From assembly GCA_943736015.1 (NCBI GenBank), contig OX031062.1, forward strand, positions 56,036,962 to 56,100,961: a DNA stretch of 64,000 bases. The letters run 5' to 3'. This document shows, piece after piece, positions 56,801 to 64,000 of the stretch (positions within the stretch are counted from its first letter, which is position 1; each line of letters opens with the position of its first letter). The position numbers and the translations under genes were made by a program. Source of the stretch: Tridacna crocea. Its lineage: Eukaryota; Mollusca; Bivalvia; Cardiida; Cardiidae. The notes under the pieces were generated by a model, which had not been told where the DNA came from, did no database searches, and saw only the letters and a list, made by a program, of their open reading frames with translations.

Positions 56801-59800
56801 GGAAAAGGAGAAAATGCTGGTCACCAGCATTTTCTTCTTTTCCCACAATGTTTTCAAAAGGCTACTATTCCAGACCCGTAAAAACCAGGGATTGTTTGGG
56901 AAAGGGTTAAAATAATGGGAAAAAAGATAAAAACTTCATTGGTGAAAAAGGTATTTCTTATGTGAAAAAGAGATGCATACGCCATTAACAGTTACGCTAT
57001 TCTAAATTAGGCTTTTCGTGTAAAACACACTCTCGGTGAAATTGGCATGACAATTTTCAGGCTTAAACAAAATGGCAGCGGTTTCCTTTTTAAGTTAATT
57101 GACCAACGCATAACTGACAAATTTAAGCGAAAATGGTAATCATAATTATATTCGTTTGACTTTGCATGCACTGTAATCAAAATATGGGTTGAAAATGAAT
57201 AACGATTTTCTTCTCACCTGCACAAAAACCTATTGACTAAGTAAGCAATATATGAAAAAATACTATCACCAATAGCAGACAACTAGTAAATTTAAATCAC
57301 TATCGAGTTTTAGATAAACTAAAAACTCAATAGATAACACCACTGGTTTTACTTTTGCTAAAACCAAAGAAAATACAGATTCTAATCTATAATAAGAGAT
57401 GCTTTCACGTGTTATAGTTTCAAAAATATTTCTGATAAGAAATCGTCTATTCATTCACATAACAGTCCTTTGGCGCCATCAACGATTTTGCTGTTGTTGC
57501 AGAGAAATTTGTTCGGGATCAGACTACGCTTGAAGAGTGGTCAGATCTTGATCAAAACAAACTGATCAAGTCTTGGAAATCAAGACCAAAAAAGTACAAC
57601 TTACGAGTACATTATCCCTGTATGGATGGTAAAGTTAGTTCGAATTCATCAGTAATTATGGATTTAGATCGGACTGCACATAACAGATAGTCTGGTATAA
57701 CTATTAAAATGGCGCTGTTGGTGTTTTGATGCAGTGAAGCACTATTTTTTTTTCAATTGCACTTTTTTCTTAAATTTTACTTCATACCTTTCAGATATTA
57801 GCAATCTATTTAGTCTTTGTTTTCTACGTATGTTGGCATGTATTTTTTTTTTTTTCATAATTGTTGCAAGCTTTCTTTCATGTTTTCTCTCCCATGTCTT
57901 GCTATGGCATTTTGAGTATTTAAATTCATTTTTGGAAATAACCTATTAGATGTGAAATATGTATGTGTGTGTACGAAATGCATGTTTGCATACGTATTTA
58001 ATCAAATCTTTGAAAAAGTCTTGCTATAAAAATGAAAATGCTGTTTTATGGTTAGTAAATGTCATGTTATGTTACGTTAGGTTATGTCTACGCTACACAT
58101 ACTTTGAGTGCCGCAAATGACAACAATTAATGAGAACAGTCTGTTACAAATAGTTAAATAATTAACCCCTAGAGCTTATCATTGCAATCGTTAATTAAAT
58201 ACTGCTTGATAATGTAGATCAATGACAGACTGGGCTTTGCTGACAATCTAGCTCAAGATCATGTTGCTCAGTTTTGGATCTGATCATGGATCGACATTGT
58301 AAACTATTGTTTCAAACATTCTTGCTACAACAATTAAAATGTGACAGGCTTCCATTAACATACAAAACTACGCTTATACCCCTGAGGTAGAAAAACATTT
58401 TGAAACCAAACATTTGCAGGAAAAGAAGGAGTGCTATTATCAGAAGTTTCTGCTTTTCCAAGATGCTTTTCTTAGTATTTATATTTGTCGTCTCTTCTAA
58501 AAGCAACATACTCGTATGTACCAGCAGTGTGGTAGCACATTGGTTGATAAAATTCGTTTCTTAATGGCCTCAGAGCTTACTTAGCAAATCCTATTTAGTG
58601 AGAATAGATTTTTTTTGTGATCATACTGAATTTAAAAGGTAATATTTTAGACAATAGTACGTAACATGAAGCTATGATGAGATAACTGGATAGCTAGACG
58701 TCCAGGACGAGAGAGATTCAATTATGTAAAAATAAAAGAGAGAGACAGACAAACAGCCAGCCAGAAAGACAGGTAGACAGAGAGTTTTACCAGGTTGAAT
58801 AGGTGTTATGTCTGGAGCGAAAGCTTTTCCGACGTTCATATCTCCTAATAGTACAAACGGCCTTCTCCTTCCGAATCTTTTTGCCAGCTCCTTTATTTCA
58901 AACAGGTTTTGGTCTGTTAACTGGGGAAACGTGGCTGATAAGAAAGCTGCAAAACAGTTATCATATCTTGTTTCAATAGGAACACTATTTGCTCCCGATA
59001 TCAAAATGCAGATAACAAAAGCTAGCACAGGTGAGGGTTTTGGTGTAACTATACTGACACACGGTTCAAACAGAAAATGATTTTTTAAATCTAATTTCAA
59101 TTTTGGGGTATGAAAACAAAAAGAAGTATTATGTAATCTTTTCATGTTCACGTCCTACCTGTGCAGAGCAACCAGTTGACAAATTTGTTACGCTTCACTG
59201 GACACTGGTATCTGTGTTCAATGCCCCATTTTTATATTGCAGATGCCCAACTGACAAAATTCTTAACATTTGAGTGTAGACAAAGTTCGCCATACGACAG
59301 TCGACAGTAGGGGAATTAAGATTTCCAAACGTATTTTTCAAAATAAGTCCGATTTTAATGATTGAAACCAGTGGACTTGCTATTGGAATGACCAAGGCTA
59401 CTGTTTTCATTTAACGCTGTGCGCAGTTTACCTTTTTTGTGTGCAGTATCTCCTGTTTTACAGGTTGTGACAGATGTTCACTCTAACAGGTAATGAATCA
59501 AAATGAATGGTTTTGATTATGTATCGCTGCTAAAAATTGGACGATATGGTTTTTCACTCCCCACACCCTTTGTCCCCCATCGATAAGTTTTGAACTGGAT
59601 GTAATTAAAGGAATTGTCCATATTTGGCCTTGATCGGTACTATATCCGACGAAACTTCATATTTCCATTTCTAGAACTCTCAGAATTAACCCTTCGAAGC
59701 CCTGTCCAGATTGCATAGGCTGACCTGATTCCACACTTTTTGTAGACACATAAAGCCCCTTTTTCAAAGAATATGAAATCTTTTCGCCAGATAAGGACCT

Positions 59801-62436
59801 ATAAAACATGATGAAGAAGAATTTGACACTTACGTTCTTGAAACCCGGCATTATCGGTAGATGTCAGATGTGTACATGCACCTTTTAGGTATCCGTTAAA
59901 CTGTAAAATACAAACAGTGGTCACTTTTATATACAGGTGCAGGTGTTTAAATTTAGTATAAGGAACGTACACCAACCAAGAAAACTGTCACAGTTTTTCA
60001 GACACAAATGCAGATGAAATTGCTAAAGCCTATGTTATATACTAAGTCTTGTTTAGCGATTAGATAGTGGAAATCTTTTAACTTCTGAAACAGATTTATG
60101 AAGACAGGGCACTGAATAAATTTGAATTTCCTAATCTATAGTCCAGCTGGTGGATGGGGATTTGAACCTTGAATCTAGCGCTTCGCAAGCGTATGCCTTG
60201 AATCACCTGAGGGAACTCAACTTCACCTGAAGAAGAAGAAGAAGAAGAAGAAGAAATAAAAGAAGAAGAAGAAAAAAGAAGAATAAGTCTAAGTAGAAGA
60301 TGAAGAACTTAATAACTTAATTGCGCAAATACTACATTTACTTTGAATTCCAGGTAACCTCTGTCTACCAAAACAGGAACATCGTAGAAACGTACAAATC
60401 TCCTCCCCCTTAACCTTTTCTTGGACAGCACTAACAGGCCAAGAGTATTCATCGTGCGTAACCCCACCGCTGGCTCAGGAGCACCACAGCTTCGTAACAG
60501 AAAGAAAACATGCGAAACATGAAATTGGTGTCGATTAACAATTTCGCACGATTATTAGATGTATATGAGAAATGGTAACCACACTTTCTCTGTCCTTGCA
60601 AGACGATTTCATTCATTTGAGTCGTATTTAATTTGTCGTCCTTCGGCTTGGGGCGACATGATTAACCACAGCCATGAACAAGTTTCCAAGTCCCCTGCCA
60701 CCTGACCGTACAACAAATAAAGTATAGCAGCAAAGGAATGAAGTGCATTTTCTATTCATCGTAATCTGTGCAACCTTGGAACCGTGTGTAGTAACATTTG
60801 GCACGAAGGTACAATACTCATTATAATTTCATAAAATACAGATAAAGTTGGTTACAAAACTTGATGAAAACGAGGAAAGATAGAAAGATACATCTTAAGG
60901 AATTAAAAAAAAAAAGAAACATTTTTATAGTTACTTCTAAGGAATAAATTATATAAAATTATAGTATAATTGACTTCTATAGGACACCAGAAGATATCAC
61001 CATAGCAAGAAAGGTATTGTCACTGTTTAAAGCGGAAGGTTTCATATATGGACCACGGTCTATATTAAGCAGTCATTCATAAGATCATTCTTTATGAAGT
61101 AACTTCTGACTTGCTTAACCACATGGATAGACTACTTAAGTTCCGTTACTTTCACCTTCAGAAAACAGAAAAGACTGGGTAACAAGGTCAAAAAGTTCTT
61201 AAGAATGGTTTGCTAAGATGAACTCAGGAGGCAGACTATAGATGATGGACTTGAGTCATGTATACATGTGTCTGTTATTCGTTTTATAATATGGCCAGCA
61301 ACACAGGAAAAGGGACTGTTACGGGAGACCACTCCTTCCTGCATGGCATTCTCCCGATTTAAATACAATACCTGGCTACTGCGTCAGAGAGATATCTCTT
61401 TGGCTCAGTGGTTAGGGTATTGGCCTTGCGTCCGGGAGTTCGGGGTTCGAATCCCGCTCGGTACCTAATTTCTGCCATGCATTTATTCATTTGTTTCTTT
61501 GTTACGGACTTTGTTCGTAAGATGGGGGCTCGTCCGGAATTGGCCATTGAGCCATTAATCCCATTTGTTGTCCAAAATCGGACTTCCTGCCTAATAAGGC
61601 TTTGAGTCATCAATAAATGATGACTTTAAGAGGGGTTGTGTTACAGGAGACCACTCCTTCCTGCATGGCATTCTCCCGATTTAAATACAATACCTGGCTA
61701 CTGCGTCAGAGAGATATCTCTTTGGCTCAGTGGTTAGGGTATTGGCCTTGCGTCCGGGAGTTCGGGGTTCGAATCCCGCTCGGTACCTTATTTCTGCCAT
61801 GCATTTATTCATTTGTTTCTTTGTTACGGACTTTGTTCGTAAGAGGACATTCGGACATTTGCGTTAATTGTCGTCTCGGATCAGGCTACGCTGTCCGCAC
61901 AGGCTATTCCAAAGCAACACTTTCCGTTTGTATGTAATTTTCTGTTTTTCGCAAGTCTACTGAAGCACAAAATCTAATGAAGTCGTAAAGTGCCGTCTCG
62001 GATTAGTCTGCGCGGACTGCGTAGGCTGATCCGAGACGACACTTTACGCAAATGTCCGAATGCCCCTTTTCGCGTGTTGCACGCCATTTATTATGTGAAT
62101 GGTAATTTACAAGGTTTTGGACCATTTCCTCAGCACCATGCTCTTTAGCAAACTCCATTCGTAAAACATTCATGGGATCTGTTTTTGCAAAACTGTATTT
62201 TTTTTTTTTTTTCAGATATACTTACTCATTAAATACCTCAGCAACAGAGCTTTGCAGCTTGACAAATAAGCAGGTGACACATTCTAACCCTCTTGAATCC
62301 TGCAATAAACCGGTGAACTCCACGATGCAGTTTGCTACAGCACATGTACCTTGCTCAGTCGGTGGCTCGTCTAAACAGCCAGCAGCTTGTGCACAATCAG
62401 CAAAACTCGCTAGCAATGTAAAATTGCATGCTGGTT
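53695..62436 (-). CDS. Secreted-type EEP-superfamily protein B, paralogue of A, 5' exons beyond the window
   Basis: Six exons are visible (62226-62436, 60342-60489, 59834-59900, 58791-58946, 54887-55047, 53695-53814; 863 bases). All phases match the gene A exons they correspond to. It encodes the Cys-rich insert, then PAVGLRTMNTLGLLVLSKK, RGYLEF, GACTHL, RPFVLLGDMNVG, VIDHVMGN and LPLSDHF, ending in an Arg/Tyr-rich tail. The active-site His of CTHL, the Asp and Asn of GDMN, the Asp of IDH and the SDH pair are all present, so this looks catalytically competent. By analogy with A, the missing part is the signal peptide, the LTYN and EEVW exons. I saw no match to them in 62437-64000. The substrate is unknown. 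Confidence 0.87.
54294..54522. mobile_element. Foldback MITE 'TTGCTCGTCACGAGCAA', inverted, gene B last intron
   Basis: TTAACCCTTTACTCCATAG ... CTTATGGGGTAAAGGGTTAA, opposite orientation to the other three copies. Confidence 0.8.
54570..54880. repeat. Purine-rich degenerate array beside gene B exon 8
   Basis: ACAGAG, AGAAACCG and AAGCAGAACTGAAGAACAG words, in the same intron position as the larger array in gene A. Confidence 0.5.
54887..55047 (-). CDS. Gene B exon equivalent to A exon 8
   Basis: The acceptor is ATCCTAG and the donor GAA|GTGAGC; 161 bases. It encodes HYEELKRAFKRTDE, CTFC (CxxC), NFYNV and RSVIDHVMGNGMFF. The IDH Asp is intact. Confidence 0.87.
55048..56680. other. Gene B intron, featureless part
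   Basis: 1.6 kb; no exon or recognised repeat seen. Confidence 0.4.
56682..56910. mobile_element. Foldback MITE 'AATGCTGGTTACCAGCATT', gene B intron
   Basis: TTGACCCTTTCCCAAACGGC ... TTGTTTGGGAAAGGGTTAAA; centre AATGCTGGTCACCAGCATT. Confidence 0.8.
56911..58195. other. Gene B intron, mostly featureless
   Basis: Only diverged hairpin pieces at ~57500-57690 (ATCAGACTACGC, GATCGGACTGCACATAAC) and T-rich tracts. Confidence 0.4.
58200..58305. repeat. Diverged hairpin repeat 'GATCAGACTGCAC'
   Basis: AATGTAGATCAATGACAGAC and GATCATGGATCGACATTGTA are the eroded arms. Confidence 0.45.
58791..58946 (-). CDS. Gene B exon equivalent to A exon 7, GDMN intact
   Basis: The acceptor is GTTTTGCAG and the donor CTG|GTAAAA; 156 bases. 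It encodes TDQNLFEIKELAKRF, RRRPFVLLGDMNVG and FAPDITPIQPG. Asp codon GAT is at 58842-58840. About 30 of 53 residues match gene A by eye. Confidence 0.88.
58947..59833. other. Gene B intron without recognised features
   Basis: An open frame of 71 codons (59410-59195, -) starts with a hydrophobic stretch but has no homology signal I recognise. Confidence 0.35.
59834..59900 (-). CDS. Gene B exon equivalent to A exon 6, catalytic His kept
   Basis: This 67-base exon has acceptor ATTTTACAG and donor AAC|GTAAGT. It encodes FNGYLKGACTHLTSTDNAG. The codon at 59870-59868 is CAT, the His of the EEP 'THL' motif. Confidence 0.86.
60229..60290. repeat. (GAA)n microsatellite after gene B exon 5
   Basis: An AAGAAGAAGAAGAAG run in the same position as in gene A. 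Confidence 0.85.
60342..60489 (-). CDS. Gene B exon equivalent to A exon 5
   Basis: The acceptor is TGTTACGAAG and the donor AAA|GTAAAT; 148 bases. It encodes CGAPEPAVGLRTMNTLGLL, VLSKKRL and DRGYLEF, the central EEP block. A GAA/CTT microsatellite follows within the intron, as in gene A. Confidence 0.86.
60645..60722. repeat. Half of palindromic repeat 'GGAAACTTGTTCACG'
   Basis: TTGGGGCGACATGATTAACC and AACAAGTTTCCAAGTCCCCT; the right arm only. Confidence 0.55.
61045..61218. repeat. Diverged palindromic MITE 'TTGGCTAAAC'
   Basis: AAGCAGTCATTCATAAGATC ... AAGAATGGTTTGCTAAGATG; core GACTTGCTTAACCACATGG. Confidence 0.45.
61312..61845 (+). mobile_element. tRNA-headed SINE in direct tandem (offset ~322 bp)
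   Basis: Two near-identical copies share CACTCCTTCCTGCATGGCAT, TTTGGCTCAGTGGTTAGGG (box A), GGGGTTCGAATCCCGC (box B), CATGCATTTATTCATTTG and GACTTTGTTCGTAAGA. The first is full length with the tail CAATAAATGATG; the second is cut off by the next MITE. Confidence 0.8.
61846..62090. mobile_element. Palindromic MITE 'GCGAAAAGGGGCATTC', left end lost
   Basis: It starts at GGACATTCGGACATTTGCG directly after the SINE and ends TTTTCGCGTGTTGCACGCC. Confidence 0.75.
62226..62436 (-). CDS. Gene B exon equivalent to A exon 4 (Cys-rich)
   Basis: The acceptor is CCATTACAG and the donor GA|GTAAGT; 211 bases. It encodes EPACNFTLLASFADCAQA, then GCLDEP, GTCAVANCIVEF and LECVTCLFVKL. Seven Cys align one-for-one with gene A, and the eighth opens the next exon. 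Confidence 0.86.
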
Positions 62437-62699
62437 CTGTAATGGTGAAAGGAATAAATGGTAAGTATAAAAAAGCGGATGAAATTCGTATAGAGAGACA
62501 GTATTTATAAGTGAAACTGAAAGAAAAAGTACATTAGTCACGGTCTCTCTGTTTGTCTGTCTGTCTCTCTCTAAAAATAAGAAGCCATGCATTTGATTTT
62601 GCAAAGCTAGTATCAGAAAGTTTTAAAATCCTTTTATTAACACAATGTTTCATTTCTTCGTAAAATGTTAATAACTTTCATCGGCACGTTCATGGAGCA

Positions 62700-62872
62700 G
62701 GACCCTCATTTAACGTCATTGTTAGTCTTATTCTAAACGTCAGACGACATAATATTGGGCTAATCCATTTGGTTTACCTAATCAGAAAACGTCTTGCTGT
62801 AAAATTTAGAAAATTCTTTAGAAAACTTAAGAGTGCTCTAAAGACTGTTTGGTGTAGACGATCCTGCTGTCA
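62700..62872. repeat. Diverged palindromic MITE 'TTGGCTAAAC'
   Basis: CTAATCCATTTGGTTTACCTAAT core with GTCTTATTCTAAACGTC and AGTGCTCTAAAGACTG arms. Confidence 0.4.
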
Positions 62873-62955
62873 AAAGTAAACGTTGAAAAGTTGTTTTTTA
62901 ATGAATGTTTGGTTTCTTTTGATTAATTACTAGTATCTCAAAATGTACAGTATTG

Positions 62956-63107
62956 GGTATACGGTCAGGTGGCAGGAGACTTGGAAACTTGTTCACGGCT
63001 GTTGTGAATCATGTCGCTCCTAGCCGAATGCAAGGTGGCGACATGATTTACCACAGCCGTGAACAAGTTTCCAAGTTCCCTGCCACCAGACCATACAACG
63101 AATTTAT
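62956..63107. mobile_element. Palindromic repeat 'GGAAACTTGTTCACG', full copy
   Basis: GTCAGGTGGCAGGAGACTTG ... CAAGTTCCCTGCCACCAGAC with the inner CATGTCGCTCC.../GGTGGCGACATG hairpin. Confidence 0.82.
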
Positions 63108-63130
63108 TACACTGCAAACTTTTACCATTC

Positions 63131-63245
63131 CAAGTAATAGTTAAACGCTAAGAAGTCAAACGATTTAAACAGCCAAAAGGAGAGAGCGTAGCGACCGACT
63201 GTGGCTGTTTAAATCGTTTAATTTTGAACTTCTTAGCGTTTAACT
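63131..63245. repeat. Near-perfect palindrome 'GTTAAACGCTAAGAAGT'
   Basis: TAGTTAAACGCTAAGAAGTC and GAACTTCTTAGCGTTTAACT are inverted; the inner pair is CGATTTAAACAGCC / GGCTGTTTAAATCG. The loop is about 25 bases. Confidence 0.85.
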
Positions 63246-63407
63246 GACTTGGTCTTTTTCCGCCCACATTACATCATTTACGCCCTTTCACCCATATATG
63301 GAGTTGGCTGATTCGCTAAAGAAACGTCATCATTGCATCATCGCTAAAAAATGACGTAATTTCCACGTTGATATCGGGGCTAGACCTCGTACACGACCAC
63401 GTGGTAT

Positions 63408-63613
63408 TTAACCCTTTACCAAACAATCAATTGGGAAGGAAGGTTATTTTTGGAAAAGGAGAAACTTCTGGTTATTGGCATTTTCTCCTTTTTCTACAAT
63501 ATTTTCTACCCTGTCAAAAAACTCAACTTCATTTTTTCCACTTGCAAAATTTGATATCTGCCAATGCTTTCAACTTGGAACGGTCTAAAATTTGTCATAT
63601 GGGAAAGGGTTAA
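63408..63613. mobile_element. Foldback MITE, shortened
   Basis: TTTAACCCTTTACCAAACAA ... GTCATATGGGAAAGGGTTAA; centre diverged. Confidence 0.72.
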
Positions 63614-64000
63614 AGAGCCTTCATTATCAGCTTCATTTCCATTTCACGCTTGACTATCGCCAGTGTTAAACAATGTCAAATATGGCAGAATTTGACCAAG
63701 ATTTTAAGGAAGTAACGACTAGACTCAGCCTATGAAAATTTCTACAGATTTAGATCTACTACAGCATTATTCTTTCTTAAAATTTCAACATATCGTCGAT
63801 TTACTTCTTAAACCCTGTAGCAACAGCTTGTTACAAGCTTCAGGTGGTATGTTTCAGAGGACAACCGACTATATAGATCTAGATTGATCGGCTTTTATTA
63901 CATAAATTATATCTGTGTTTTACCTTTTTTTTTTCAACGGCGTAACTTGTAGATCTACTTGGCATGTGCTAGACCTAATTTAACCCTTTTCCAAGCGACA
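63614..64000. other. Right edge, featureless; start of another foldback
   Basis: No exon is seen. The last ~20 bases (TTTAACCCTTTTCCAAGCGA) look like the left end of one more foldback MITE, cut by the window edge. Confidence 0.45.

Noticed and set aside
58672-59151. 159-codon minus-strand open frame
   Set aside because: Only 58791-58946 is exon (gene B exon 7); the rest reads through intron on both sides.
61395-61470. tRNA gene candidate
   Set aside because: A and B boxes are good, but the sequence is the head of a dispersed SINE with at least three other copies here, and no proper acceptor stem was found.
1-64000. Retrovirus-like, LTR or Polinton fossils
   Set aside because: I looked for reverse transcriptase, integrase, capsid and LTR-type paired direct ends and recognised none in this window.
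62437-64000. Gene B exons 1-3
   Set aside because: No minus-strand match to the signal-peptide, LTYN or VWIGQ exons could be seen; they probably lie beyond the right edge.

Overview
The window is eukaryotic, AT-rich, repeat-saturated genomic DNA with split genes (GT-AG introns). The repeats are the kind I know from bivalve genomes: many foldback MITEs, GCTCACC...GGTGAGC array elements, tRNA-headed SINEs, and fossils of Tc1-like and PIF/Harbinger transposons. A marine or freshwater bivalve is the best guess. The species is not determined, and the assignment rests on remembered repeat style, not on a search.

Three protein-coding genes can be read, all broken into small exons. (1) A C-type lectin-domain gene on the + strand has three visible exons (7512-7609, 12425-12557, 15543-15802). 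Phases match and together they give nearly one whole CTLD; the signal-peptide exon was not found. (2) Gene A on the - strand (42838 down to 25100) has nine exons, all in compatible phase. It encodes a 397-residue secreted protein of the endonuclease/exonuclease/phosphatase (EEP; DNase I/sphingomyelinase-like) superfamily, with a TATA box just upstream. (3) Gene B on the - strand (62436 down to 53695, its 5' part beyond the right edge) is a head-to-tail paralogue of gene A. Six exons are visible, four of them identical in length to the gene A exons.

The main biological result is the contrast between A and B. Gene B keeps the catalytic residues visible in its exons. Gene A has an intact reading frame and intact splice sites but has lost two active-site residues: the CTHL His is Tyr and the GDxN Asp is Ala. 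Gene A therefore looks like an expressed-type pseudoenzyme beside an active-type paralogue. Both share an unusual Cys-rich exon inserted in the middle of the EEP fold.

Layout: 1-4.7 kb, tandem ~820-bp repeats, an array element and a SINE with a clear target duplication; 4.8-7.3 kb, an element with ~400-bp terminal inverted repeats; 7.5-15.8 kb, the lectin gene, whose large intron holds a palindromic MITE split by a double array element; 16.2-24.5 kb, transposon fossils and foldbacks; 25.1-42.9 kb, gene A with hairpin-laden introns; 43-53.6 kb, repeats between the genes; 53.7-62.4 kb, gene B; 62.4-64 kb, more foldbacks. At least nine foldback or palindromic families recur and are often inserted into one another, so the relative order of several insertions can be read.
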